A stretch of 64,000 nucleotides of DNA from Falsiroseomonas frigidaquae (GTDB taxonomy: Bacteria > Pseudomonadota > Alphaproteobacteria > Acetobacterales > Acetobacteraceae): positions 682,001-746,000 of the forward strand of contig NZ_JAAVTX010000001.1 in assembly GCF_012163145.1 (NCBI RefSeq), given 5' to 3'. This document shows, in pieces, positions 46,047 to 54,192 of this stretch. Below the pieces are notes generated by a model, which was given only the letters and a program-made list of their open reading frames with translations, ran no database searches and was not told where the DNA came from. Both the position numbers and the translations under genes were made by a program. How positions within the stretch are numbered: position 1 is the first letter of the stretch; each line of letters starts with the position of its first letter.

Positions 46047-47044
46047 CCATGCAACGCATCATCCTGCCGTCGCGCCGCAGCGTGCTCGCCGCCGCGCTCG
46101 CTTTGCCGGCCCTGTCCCGCACCGCCGCCGCGCAGCCGGCCTGGCCGTCCCGCCCGGTGCGGATCGTGGTTCCCTTCGCCGCCGGCGGCGCGACCGATGG
46201 CAGCGCGCGCATCGTGGCGCAGAAGCTGAGCGAGCTGCTCGGCCAGCCGGTGGTGATCGAGAACCGCCCGGGCGCCGGCGGCACCACCGGCGCCGACTAC
46301 GTCGCCAAGGCGGCACCAGATGGCTACACCTTCGTCATGGCATCCGTGTCCAACCTGGTGCTGGCGCAGGGGCTGTACAGCCGGCTGCCCTATGACCCGG
46401 TGAAGGATTTCGTGCCGGTGGCGCCCTGCGTGATGGCGCCGATCGGCATCGCCGTGCAGTCCAGCCTGGGCGTCAGCACGCTGCAGGAATTCATCGCCCT
46501 GCTGAAGGCCAATCCGGGCCGCTACCAGTATGGCAGCGCGGGCAATGGCGCCTCCGGCCACATCTCCGCCGTCGCCTTCCTGCAGCAGACCGGCACGCAG
46601 GCGCTGCATGTGCCGTATCGCGGCAGCGGGCCGGTGTTCAACGACCTGCTGGCCGGCGTGGTGCATTTCACCGCCGATGTCCCCGGCCTGATCAAGCCGC
46701 ACCATGATGCCGGCACGATCCGTGCGCTGGTGATGGCGACGCAGGAACGCTCCTCCCTGCTGCCGGACGTGCCGACCAGCGCGGAGGCCGGGCTGCCGGG
46801 CTACCGGGCCTATTCCTGGTTCGGCCTGTTCGCGCCGGCCAATACGCCGATGCCGATCGTCGAGCGCCTGGCGGCGGCGGTGGAGACCGCGCTGACCGAC
46901 ACGACGGTCGCCCGGCGGCTTGAGACGGACCTCGGCCTGCCGCCGATGCCCGGCTATACGCCGGCCCGCTTCGCGGCCTTCCTGCAGGAGGAAATCCGCT
47001 ACTGGCTGCCGATCGTCCGGGCGAGCGGCGCAAGGCTGGACTGA
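46043..47044 (+). CDS. Bug/TctC-family substrate-binding protein
   Basis: A 333-residue periplasmic binding protein. The signal peptide contains RRSVLAAALALPALS and ends near AAAQP. The family patterns RPVRIVVPFAAGGATDGSAR, VVIENRPGAGGTTG, KAAPDGYTF and ALHVPYRGSGPVFNDLLAG are clear. It starts inside the IclR stop (ATGA), so both are translated together. The ligand may be the substrate or inducer of the hydantoinase/dehydrogenase operon. Confidence 0.92.
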   Translation: MTMQRIILPSRRSVLAAALALPALSRTAAAQPAWPSRPVRIVVPFAAGGATDGSARIVAQKLSELLGQPVVIENRPGAGGTTGADYVAKAAPDGYTFVMASVSNLVLAQGLYSRLPYDPVKDFVPVAPCVMAPIGIAVQSSLGVSTLQEFIALLKANPGRYQYGSAGNGASGHISAVAFLQQTGTQALHVPYRGSGPVFNDLLAGVVHFTADVPGLIKPHHDAGTIRALVMATQERSSLLPDVPTSAEAGLPGYRAYSWFGLFAPANTPMPIVERLAAAVETALTDTTVARRLETDLGLPPMPGYTPARFAAFLQEEIRYWLPIVRASGARLD

Positions 47045-47048
47045 TGCT

Positions 47049-47942
47049 TCAGCCGGGCGGCGGCCCCGCCTGGCACAGCGTCCGCATGACCTCGGCAAGC
47101 CGGTCCACCATTTCCGGATTGCCGAGCATGCGGCTGCGCAGCAGCACCACCGCGCGGTCCACCCGGGGCAGGAAGGGCCGCGCCACCACGCCTTGCGGCA
47201 GCACGAAGCGGGCGAAGCCATCGACGATGGCGAAGCCGATGCCCTCCCGCACCATGGCCACGGCGCCGACGGTATTGCCGATCTCCACGGCGATGCGGCG
47301 CTCGATACCCTCCGCGGCGAAGGCAAGGTCCAGGCTGTGGCCGAAATCTTGCCAGCCGCCGAAGCCGATCTCGGGCAGCCCGGCAAGCTGCGCCGGACCC
47401 AGCGCGGCCTCCGCGGCCAGGGGATGATCCTGCGGCAGCAGCACGATGCAGGGCACGCTGCCGAGCTGCACATGGTCCAGCCCCGGCACCTCGACGGAGG
47501 TCAGCGCCAGCCCGACATCCAGCCGGCGCGCCAGCAGCGCCTCCCCCAGCTCGCGCACCGGCATCAGGTTCACAGAGATGCGGGCCAGGCGCCATTCCTG
47601 CCGTAGCTGCGCCACCGCCTTCGGCACCAGCGACACGCCGAGCGAGGAGGTGGTGCCCAGCCGCAGCAGCCCGCCCTGCCTGCCGCCGAGGTCGCGCGCC
47701 AGGCTGCGGAAGCTGCGGAGTTCATGGAACAGGCGCTCCGCCTCCGGCCACAGCGCGGTCGCCTCCGCCGTGGGGGTCAGGCGGCCGGCATGGCGGCGGA
47801 ACAGCGCATAGCCGATGCGATCCTCGCAATGCCGCAGGGCCTGCGACAAGGCGGGCTGTGAGACACCCAGCGCCTTGGCGGCCAGGCTCAGGGAGTTGCT
47901 GCGCATGATCTCGCAGAAGATCTCGATGTCGCGTGCATTCAT
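47049..47942 (-). CDS. LysR-family transcriptional regulator
   Basis: A 297-residue LysR protein. HTH: ARDIEIFCEIMRSNSLSLAAKALGVSQPALSQALRHCED (residues 3-41). Its effector domain has RLGTTSSLGVSLVPKAVAQL. It converges on the Bug gene with 4 bp between stops. The ATG at 47942 is placed right at the conserved N-terminus; a longer frame upstream has no support. Its target is unclear: it is not divergent from any gene, and lies downstream of the aldolase gene. Confidence 0.9.
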   Translation of the reverse strand: MNARDIEIFCEIMRSNSLSLAAKALGVSQPALSQALRHCEDRIGYALFRRHAGRLTPTAEATALWPEAERLFHELRSFRSLARDLGGRQGGLLRLGTTSSLGVSLVPKAVAQLRQEWRLARISVNLMPVRELGEALLARRLDVGLALTSVEVPGLDHVQLGSVPCIVLLPQDHPLAAEAALGPAQLAGLPEIGFGGWQDFGHSLDLAFAAEGIERRIAVEIGNTVGAVAMVREGIGFAIVDGFARFVLPQGVVARPFLPRVDRAVVLLRSRMLGNPEMVDRLAEVMRTLCQAGPPPG

Positions 47943-48029
47943 GGCGTGGCTCCCGGCACCTGGCCCTGCCACGCGAGATACGGCCTGGCGCCCTCCAGGG
48001 AACCCTTGTGCAGGCCGGTTCGCAAGATC

Positions 48030-48050
48030 GGGAAGCCAGGCAAGCTTCCC
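48030..48050 (-). terminator. Hairpin downstream of HpaI-type aldolase gene
   Basis: GGGAAGC (48030-48036) and GCTTCCC (48044-48050) form a 7-bp stem with a 7-nt loop, 17 nt past the leftward aldolase stop. The following sequence on that strand is only weakly T-rich, so the terminator is tentative. Confidence 0.45.
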
Positions 48051-48067
48051 GGCCGGCCGCGCCGGTA

Positions 48068-48844
48068 TCAGCTGGTGCCAAGCCCGCGCATATCCGCCAG
48101 CGCCTTGGCCGCGGCCGACTTCATGAAGCCTTGGTCGGAGGAATAGACGAAGGCGGTGGCGCCGATGCTGGCGAGCCAAGCGGCCTCCTTCATCCCGCCG
48201 ACGAACACCATCACGGGTTTGCCGGCGCGCTGTGCCGCGGCGGCGATGCGGGACACCGCGTCGCGGATCGGCGGTGCGTCATTGGTCGGCGCGCCCAGCG
48301 CCGCGGTCAGGTCGCCCCGGCCGATGAACAGGGCGTCGATGCCCGGCGTCGCGGCGATGGCGTCGATCTCGTCCAGCGCCTCCGGATCCTCGATCTGCGC
48401 CACGACGGTGGCCGCGGCATCGGCCGCCTCGATGTAGTCCCACATCCTGCCGCCGCCATAGCCGGCCGAGCGCACGCTGCCGGAGTAGCCACGCTTGCCG
48501 CCGCGATAGCGGCAGGCGGCGGCCACCTGGGCGGCCAGGGCGGCGGTGGCGACGTGCGGCACCAGCACGCCCGTGGCGCCGCAGTCCAGCACGGAAAGCA
48601 GATGATGCGGCGCCGGGCTGGGCACGCGTACCAGGCCGGCCGTGCCGGTGGCGCGCGCCGCGAACAGCGCGGCATCGGTGGCGGCGCGGTCGAAGGGCGA
48701 ATGCTCCTCATCCACCACGACGAAGTCGAAGCCGATGCCACCCAGGATCTCGGTGGCGTGCAGCGTCGGTGTCTTGATGAAGCTGCCAACCAGTCGATCG
48801 CCACGGGCAAGTCGCGCGCGGAAGCTGCTGTCCAGATCTGCCAT
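48068..48844 (-). CDS. HpcH/HpaI-family class II aldolase
   Basis: A 258-residue (beta/alpha)8 aldolase/lyase that splits 2-keto-4-hydroxy acids into pyruvate and an aldehyde. The catalytic His48 is in VDEEHSPFD, and metal ligands are the Glu of AQIEDPEALDEID (about residue 150) and the Asp of GRGDLTAALG (about 176). It belongs to the HpaI/KdxA-type subgroup. Its divergent partner is an IclR gene, and a palindrome shared with the cupin gene promoter lies in the gap. The substrate is not known; a sugar-acid or aromatic-derived keto acid is probable. Confidence 0.92.
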   Translation of the reverse strand: MADLDSSFRARLARGDRLVGSFIKTPTLHATEILGGIGFDFVVVDEEHSPFDRAATDAALFAARATGTAGLVRVPSPAPHHLLSVLDCGATGVLVPHVATAALAAQVAAACRYRGGKRGYSGSVRSAGYGGGRMWDYIEAADAAATVVAQIEDPEALDEIDAIAATPGIDALFIGRGDLTAALGAPTNDAPPIRDAVSRIAAAAQRAGKPVMVFVGGMKEAAWLASIGATAFVYSSDQGFMKSAAAKALADMRGLGTS

Positions 48845-48880
48845 GGGTCGGTCCTGCGGCTTGGAGTTGACGAAGCTGAG

Positions 48881-48901
48881 ATGTTCCGATTAACAGAACA
48901 T
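48881..48901. promoter_or_regulatory. Palindromic operator candidate, ATGTTC-N9-GAACAT (site 1)
   Basis: ATGTTC (48881-48886) and GAACAT (48896-48901) are perfect 6-bp arms; inner bases G48888/C48894 and T48890/A48892 also pair. It lies midway between the divergent aldolase (start 48844) and IclR gene (start 48970). A near-identical element occurs at 49790 upstream of the cupin gene. Confidence 0.75.
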
Positions 48902-48969
48902 GACGTCGATTAGAGAAACACTGGCAGGATGGCGGCGGCTGTCAAGCCAGCCGCATGAGGAGGGCCGCC

Positions 48970-49761
48970 ATGCCACGCATCGATGGACCGCAACGGGGCG
49001 AGGGACTGCAGGCCGTCGCCATGGCGCTGCTGATCCTGGAGCATCTGGCCCGCCAGCGCGGCGATGTCGGCGTCACCGAACTCGCCCGCGCGCTGGAGAC
49101 CACCAAAAGCCGCATCCACCGGCATCTGCGGACCCTGCTGGAGGCCGGCTACATCGTGCAGGCGCAGGAACGCTACCGCATCGGCCACCGCCTGGTGACG
49201 CTGGGCCGGGCGGTTTCGGAGAATTTCGACCTGGCCACGGTGGCGCGGGAGGAGATGCGCGCGTTGCGCGACCGGGTCGGCCAGACCGTGGTGCTCAGCC
49301 GCGCCGAACCGGCCGGCGTGGTGGTGCTGGCGACGCTGCCGGGCCAGGACATGATTGAGATCTCGGCAAAGTCCGGCGCGATGATGGCGCTGCATTGCAC
49401 GGCGCAGGGCAAGCTTATGCTGGCGCATGCGGAGGCGGCCTTGCGTGAGCGCGTGCTGCTCTCCCGGCTCGACATGCGGACGCCGCACACCATCACGGAC
49501 CCGGAGCGGCTGCGGCAGGATCTGGAGGTGATCCGCGCGCAGGGCTGGGCGACGGCGGCCGAGGAAAGCCTGGTCGGTGTCAATGCATTGGCGGCGCCGA
49601 TCTTCGAGGGCGGTGGCGGCATGGTCGGCGCCATCGCCCTGCTCGGCTCCATCCAGTTCATCCCGCGCCAGCCCGCTGCGGCGCTGATCGACCAGGTACG
49701 GGATGCGGCGGAGCGCATTTCGGCGCGGCTCGGACGGGTTCTTGACAGGCGTGCGGACTGA
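48970..49761 (+). CDS. IclR-family transcriptional regulator
   Basis: A 263-residue IclR protein. The winged HTH spans AVAMALLILEHLARQRGDVGVTELARALETTKSRIHRHLRTLLEAGYI, and the C-terminal effector domain includes GWATAAEESLVGVNALAAPIFE. GAGGAGG ends 6 nt upstream of ATG 48970, so this start is preferred over the ATG at 48955 which lies on that site. Its own promoter and the cupin promoter carry the same TGTTC-N9-GAACA palindrome, so it most likely controls aldolase, itself and the cupin gene. Confidence 0.92.
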   Translation: MPRIDGPQRGEGLQAVAMALLILEHLARQRGDVGVTELARALETTKSRIHRHLRTLLEAGYIVQAQERYRIGHRLVTLGRAVSENFDLATVAREEMRALRDRVGQTVVLSRAEPAGVVVLATLPGQDMIEISAKSGAMMALHCTAQGKLMLAHAEAALRERVLLSRLDMRTPHTITDPERLRQDLEVIRAQGWATAAEESLVGVNALAAPIFEGGGGMVGAIALLGSIQFIPRQPAAALIDQVRDAAERISARLGRVLDRRAD

Positions 49762-49789
49762 CAACAAGACTGAACCATCTGAAGAAACT

Positions 49790-49810
49790 ATGTTCCGATC
49801 ATCAGAACAA
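49790..49810. promoter_or_regulatory. Palindromic operator candidate, TGTTC-N9-GAACA (site 2)
   Basis: The same palindrome as at 48881, with TGTTC (49791-49795), spacer CGATCATCA and GAACA (49805-49809). The spacer differs from site 1 at only two of nine bases. It ends about 21 bp before the start codon of the cupin gene, fitting repression of that gene by the IclR protein encoded just upstream. Confidence 0.75.
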
Positions 49811-49830
49811 GCCAGGATGGAGCGAACGCC

Positions 49831-50733
49831 ATGGCCTATGATGCTTCCGACCCCCGCGCGGCGCTCGCCCCGGCCGCCGCAACGAAGACGGTGGATGGGC
49901 CCTACGCCCCCGCCGACTACGCCAAATTCTACGAGACGCCGCCGCAGGAAGACGCGGACGGCATCCGCACCTGGCTGGTGCGCGGCCGCAACTTCATCAT
50001 CGCCTATTCCGACGTGACGGAAGGCGCCGTGCTGGCGCGGCAGGACCAGCCGGACGAATACGTGCTGCTGCTGCCCGATCCCGGCCTTTCCGCGACGATC
50101 ACCGCCGGGGCGGAGACGAAGACGGTGGAAGGCAATTCCCTGGCCTTCATTCCGCCGGGCGAAAGCCGGATCACGGTGAACGGCAAGGGCCGCATCGTGC
50201 GCCTGTTCACGCCGCGCTCCACCGACCTCGCCGCGCGCTGCAGCAACGCCGCGCGCTACGAGGCCCCGGACCCGCGCATTCCTCCGCTGCAGGATTGGCC
50301 GACGCCGCCGGATGGCTTCCGCATCCGCGACTATACGCTGGACGTGCCGAAGGAGCCGGGGCGCTTCGGCCGCATCTGGCGCTGCACCACCTTCATGGTG
50401 AACTACCTGGAGCCCGCCCCTGGGCCGCGCGACATCCGCAAGCTGTCGCCGCACCACCATGATGATTTCGAGCAATGCTCGCTGGTGCTCAACGGCTCCT
50501 ACACCCACCATATCCGCTGGCCCTGGACGCCGGACCAGACCCTGTGGCGGGAGGATGAGCACGAGCTGTGCGGCGCCCCCTCCGTCACCGTCATCCCGCC
50601 GCCGAGCATCCACACCTCCCGCGCCGAGGAAGCCGGGCAGATGGTGGACATCTTCTGCCCGCCGCGCCGCGACTTCTCGAACAAGCCGGGCTGGGTGCTG
50701 AACGCGGCCGACTACCCGATGCCGGGCGAGTAG
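49831..50733 (+). CDS. Bicupin-fold protein of unknown function
   Basis: A 300-residue protein with two beta-barrel (cupin-like) halves. The first half contains QPDEYVLLLPDPG and GNSLAFIPPGESRITV. The second contains HHHDDFEQCSLVLNGSYTHHIRWPW and VTVIPPPSIHTSR, which provide the His/Glu set for metal binding. I do not recognise the enzyme; a sugar-acid isomerase or dioxygenase-like role would fit an aldolase regulon. It is transcribed after the IclR gene but has its own operator site 28 bp past that gene. It converges with the NTF2-like gene. Confidence 0.8.
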   Translation: MAYDASDPRAALAPAAATKTVDGPYAPADYAKFYETPPQEDADGIRTWLVRGRNFIIAYSDVTEGAVLARQDQPDEYVLLLPDPGLSATITAGAETKTVEGNSLAFIPPGESRITVNGKGRIVRLFTPRSTDLAARCSNAARYEAPDPRIPPLQDWPTPPDGFRIRDYTLDVPKEPGRFGRIWRCTTFMVNYLEPAPGPRDIRKLSPHHHDDFEQCSLVLNGSYTHHIRWPWTPDQTLWREDEHELCGAPSVTVIPPPSIHTSRAEEAGQMVDIFCPPRRDFSNKPGWVLNAADYPMPGE

Positions 50734-50757
50734 CCCGCCGCGCATCGCCGGCCGGCC

Positions 50758-51195
50758 TCAGCCCGAGGTCGGCCGGCTGCCCTTGAACAGCGGCCTTGTG
50801 GTGCGCGCCGCGTAGCGCCAGCGGCCATCGTCGCCGCGCACGCATTCATCCGTCACCGCGCCGATCAGGATCGGCGGCTCCGACAGCAGCGGCGGCACGC
50901 CATCCTCCGCATACAGGCACATGGTCCATTCGGCGGTCGCGTGGTCGGCATCCTGAACCGTGACATGGAAATTGTGGATCAGGTGCCGCGCCACGCGGTC
51001 GCCGCGCCCCTCACGCTCCGCATAGAAGCCGCGGATCGCCTCACGTCCCTGCCGCGCCTTGTGGCTGGTGGTGTAGACGCCATCCTCGGTGAAATGCTCA
51101 TGCGCATTGCGGCCCCAGTTGGAATCCACATCGTGCCAGAAGGCGATGTTGAGGATTTCCAGCTCCTGCCGGATGCGCAATTCGTCGAAGGCCAT
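50758..51195 (-). CDS. NTF2-like/SnoaL-family protein
   Basis: A 145-residue alpha+beta barrel protein of the SnoaL/ring-hydroxylating dioxygenase beta-like group: EILNIAFWHDVDSNWGRNAHEHFTEDGVYTTS and RVARHLIHNFHVTVQDADHATAEWTM. Such proteins are isomerases, dehydratases or small-molecule binders; the His/Asp pocket is present but the reaction cannot be named. It is the last gene of the leftward unit Bug-amidohydrolase-Bug-this gene, 16 bp from the upstream Bug gene. Confidence 0.82.
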   Translation of the reverse strand: MAFDELRIRQELEILNIAFWHDVDSNWGRNAHEHFTEDGVYTTSHKARQGREAIRGFYAEREGRGDRVARHLIHNFHVTVQDADHATAEWTMCLYAEDGVPPLLSEPPILIGAVTDECVRGDDGRWRYAARTTRPLFKGSRPTSG

Positions 51196-51211
51196 GAAGT
51201 CTTTCTCCTGT

Positions 51212-52195
51212 TCAGTCCACGGAGATGTTGGCGGCAGCGATGATCGGCCGCCATTGCTCGATCTCCGCCGCCATCCGCCGCGTCAGGTCATCCTGCGTGC
51301 CGCCGAGCGGCGTCAGGCCGAGCGGTTGCAGCAGCGAACGCGTCTCACCCAGCGCGAGATAGGCGTTGCTCGCGGCATTCAGCTTGGCGATCGCATCCGC
51401 CGGCATCCGCGCCGGGCCGAGCAGCGAGATCCAGCCGGTGGCGCGGTAATCCGCCACGCCCTGCGCCTGCACCGGCGGCACATTCGGCAGCTGCGGAATC
51501 GCTTCGGTTGCCGTGACGCCGAGCGCGCGCAGCGTGCCGGCCTCGATATGCGGCAGGTAGGTGGTGACCAGGTCGATGCCCATATCCACCGCGCCCGCCA
51601 GCAGGTCGTTGGTGAGCGGCGCGGAGCCACGATAGGGCACCAGGTTCAGCCGGATGCCGGTGCGGTGCATCAGCAACTCGATCGCCAGATGCGCTGCGGA
51701 ACCCAGCGGCGGCGTGCCGCAATTCACCTTGTCCGGATTGGCCTTCGCGAAGGCCACCAGCTCCTGCACGTTGCGATACGGCATCTGGCTGCGCGCCGCC
51801 AGGACGATCGGCAGTTCCGCCAGCAGCGCGATCGGCGCCAGGTCGGTGGAGGGGTTGAAGGGCATCGACTTGAACAGCAGCGTGTTGTTCGTGATCGGGC
51901 CGTTCGTAGTGATCATCAGCGTGTGGCCATCCGGCGCGGCGCGGGCGACGGAGGCGGCGCCGATATTGCCGTTGGCGCCGGAGCGGTTCTCCACCACGAA
52001 GGGCTGTCCGAAACGCTCGGAGAAATTGCGCGAGACGGAGCGCGCCAGCACATCGGTGGACCCGCCGGCCGGCCAGGGCACGACGACGGTGACGGGACGC
52101 GCCGGCCAGGCCTGTGCGTGCACGGGCCGCGCGGTGGCAGCGAGCCCGGCGCCGAGCGCCAGGCCGCCGAGCCGCCGCCTTGTGAGGATGGACAT
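51212..52195 (-). CDS. Bug/TctC-family substrate-binding protein
   Basis: A 327-residue periplasmic binding protein. N-terminal RRRLGGLALGAGLAATA and HAQAWP form the signal peptide; RPVTVVVPWPAGGSTDVLAR, FVVENRSGANGNIGAA, RAAPDGHTL and LNLVPYRGSAPLTNDLLAG define the family. No TctAB nearby. It lies 28 bp downstream of an amidohydrolase gene on the same strand and probably feeds the same pathway. Confidence 0.92.
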   Translation of the reverse strand: MSILTRRRLGGLALGAGLAATARPVHAQAWPARPVTVVVPWPAGGSTDVLARSVSRNFSERFGQPFVVENRSGANGNIGAASVARAAPDGHTLMITTNGPITNNTLLFKSMPFNPSTDLAPIALLAELPIVLAARSQMPYRNVQELVAFAKANPDKVNCGTPPLGSAAHLAIELLMHRTGIRLNLVPYRGSAPLTNDLLAGAVDMGIDLVTTYLPHIEAGTLRALGVTATEAIPQLPNVPPVQAQGVADYRATGWISLLGPARMPADAIAKLNAASNAYLALGETRSLLQPLGLTPLGGTQDDLTRRMAAEIEQWRPIIAAANISVD

Positions 52196-52223
52196 GATCT
52201 TGCTTCCCTTGGACTTCTTGTTG

Positions 52224-53033
52224 TCAGTCGCTGAAATACAGCCGCATCGGCGTCTCGCCGGCGATCAGCCGCCGGGTCGCCGCATCCGGCACCCAGTCCC
52301 GCAGATCCGCGATGGTCTGCGCATAGCTCACGCGATTCTCGAAGGCGGCGAAGGGCCAGTCGCTGGCCCACATCAGCCTCTCCCCACCCGAGACGCGTAG
52401 CAGCGCCTGCGCATAGCTGCGCGCTGAATCCGGTGACGGCATGCGGAAACCGCCGGACATCTTCACCCAGGTGCGCCCGCGCTCCACCGCCGCCAGCAGC
52501 GCCTTGAAGCCCGGGCAGTTCACGCCGAGCTGTTCATCGGGCTTGCCGAAATGGTCGATCACCAGCTTCACGCCGGCGCCTTCCACCGCCTCGATCACCT
52601 CCGGCAGCATCGGGCTGCTGACCAGGGTGTGCACATGCCAATCCAGGTCGCGCACGCGGCGCAGCAGCAGGCGGTATTCGGGGCTGCGCAAATCGGGCGG
52701 GTTGGGTACGCGGCGGAAGAACAGGCGGATGCCGACCACGCCATCGGCCTTCATCCGCTCCAGCGTGTACATGTCCGTCTCCGGCTGCACGAAGACCGTG
52801 CCGCGCAGCCGCTTGTGGCGGCGCAGGGACCGGATGACGTAGTCATTGTACTGGCCATGCAGGCTGGCCGCCGCGATCACGCCGAAGCCGATGCCGTGCT
52901 GGTCCATCACCTCGATGAAACGCTCGGCGGAGGCATCCTCCGGCGGGTGGTGCCACGCCCAGGAGGTGAGCGGCATGTCCTTCAGATAGACGTGGAAATG
53001 CGTATCGACGAGCGGCGTATCGGTCTCGGTCAT
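52224..53033 (-). CDS. Amidohydrolase 2-family metal-dependent hydrolase
   Basis: A 269-residue TIM-barrel hydrolase of the amidohydrolase_2 (COG3618-like) group. The N-terminal metal motif is VDTHFHVYL; other motifs are VKLVIDHFGKPD, TWVKMSGGFRM and RLMWASDWPF with the catalytic Asp. Related enzymes hydrolyse lactones such as 2-pyrone-4,6-dicarboxylate or sugar lactones. The ATG at 53033 overlaps the stop of the upstream Bug gene (ATGA). Confidence 0.9.
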   Translation of the reverse strand: MTETDTPLVDTHFHVYLKDMPLTSWAWHHPPEDASAERFIEVMDQHGIGFGVIAAASLHGQYNDYVIRSLRRHKRLRGTVFVQPETDMYTLERMKADGVVGIRLFFRRVPNPPDLRSPEYRLLLRRVRDLDWHVHTLVSSPMLPEVIEAVEGAGVKLVIDHFGKPDEQLGVNCPGFKALLAAVERGRTWVKMSGGFRMPSPDSARSYAQALLRVSGGERLMWASDWPFAAFENRVSYAQTIADLRDWVPDAATRRLIAGETPMRLYFSD

Positions 53034-54022
53034 TCGCGTGGGATTCCTGCGCGGGTGGCGATGGATTGCCAGAGCGGCACCTCGGTGCGCATGCGCGCGG
53101 CCAGCGGCTCCGGCCCATCCAGCAGCGTCTCGGCGCCGAGTTCCGCCAGGCGGTTCGCCAGCGGCGCGCCGGTGCGCAGCGGCGCCAGTTCCCGCATCAG
53201 CGTCGCCACCGCCTCCCGCGGCAGGTCGCGCGCGCCGAACAGGCCGAACCATAGTTCCACGCCGTCATACTCCGGCACCAGTTCCGTGATGCTCGGCGTC
53301 TCCGGCAGCAATGCGCTGCGCCGGCGCCCGCAGGTGGCCAAAGCGCGCAGGCGGCCGCCGCGGATATGCGGCAGCACCTCGATCGGGCTGAGGAAGCCGG
53401 AGGCGACCTCCCCGCCAAGCAGGGCGGTGGCGGAGGGTGCGGAGCCGCGATACGGCACATGCAGCAGGTCCAGCCCGGCCCGCGCGCGCAGCACCTCTCC
53501 GGCGAAATGCACCGTGGTGCCGATGCCGGCAGTGCCGAAGCTGACCCGACCGGGCTCCGCCTTGGCGCGGGCCAGATAATCCGCCAGATCGCGGAACGGC
53601 GAATCCGCCCGCACCATCAGCAGGATCGGCGAGGCCGCGGTCTGCGTGATCGGCACCAGGTCGACCAGCGGGTCGAAGCCCGGGTCGCGCTGCAGCGCCG
53701 GCAGGATGGCGACGGCGGAGGTGGTGTGCAGCAGCGCATGCGTATCCGCCGCCTGCGCCACCGTGCGGATGCCCAGCGCGCCACCGGCGCCGGAGCGGTT
53801 CTCCACCACGAAGGGCTTGCCAAGGCGTCGCGCCAGATGGTCGGCGATGATCCGCGCCGGGATGTCCGTGGTTCCGCCGGGCGCGAAGGGCACGGTGATG
53901 CGGACGCCGCGCGCCGGCCAGGCCTCCTGTGCCCAACTCTGCTGTATCCAGCCGGGCGTCGCGAAGGCGGCAAGGCCGGCGGCCAGCAGGCTCCGTCGGC
54001 GGCAGGGCGCACGGTACAGCAT
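53030..54022 (-). CDS. Bug/TctC-family substrate-binding protein
   Basis: A 330-residue binding protein: CRRRSLLAAGLAAFATPG signal, GVRITVPFAPGGTTDIPARI, FVVENRSGAGGALG and LLHVPYRGSAPSATALLGGE. Residues around the AAPDGYT motif are altered to AADTHALL. The ATG 54022 follows GGAGG by 5 nt. First gene of the leftward arm, divergent from the quinone oxidoreductase gene by about 170 bp. Confidence 0.92.
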   Translation of the reverse strand: MLYRAPCRRRSLLAAGLAAFATPGWIQQSWAQEAWPARGVRITVPFAPGGTTDIPARIIADHLARRLGKPFVVENRSGAGGALGIRTVAQAADTHALLHTTSAVAILPALQRDPGFDPLVDLVPITQTAASPILLMVRADSPFRDLADYLARAKAEPGRVSFGTAGIGTTVHFAGEVLRARAGLDLLHVPYRGSAPSATALLGGEVASGFLSPIEVLPHIRGGRLRALATCGRRRSALLPETPSITELVPEYDGVELWFGLFGARDLPREAVATLMRELAPLRTGAPLANRLAELGAETLLDGPEPLAARMRTEVPLWQSIATRAGIPRE

Positions 54023-54126
54023 GAACGTCCTCCACGGCGCATGTCCCCGCGCCGTTTCGGGCAAGCTAGCGACTTCGCGGGCGCCATCCAGCGCGCCGAG
54101 CGCGCGTTCCGCATCTCGGAATGACA

Positions 54127-54149
54127 CGCATCCTCCGCCTGCGGATGCG
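54127..54149. repeat. Inverted repeat in divergent promoter region
   Basis: CGCATCC (54127-54133) and GGATGCG (54143-54149) are perfect 7-bp arms around a 9-nt spacer. The repeat lies in the gap between the divergent Bug (start 54022) and quinone oxidoreductase (start 54193) genes and could be the operator of the IclR protein encoded two genes downstream. Confidence 0.35.
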
Positions 54150-54192
54150 CGCCGCCATGCTTAGCTTCCAGCGCGATGGAGGATGCCGACGG

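Noticed and set aside
47944-47974. GCGTGGC/GCCACGC inverted repeat at the start of the LysR gene
   Set aside because: The 17-nt loop is long and the sequence GC-rich, so it is likely by chance; I did not list it as a regulatory site.
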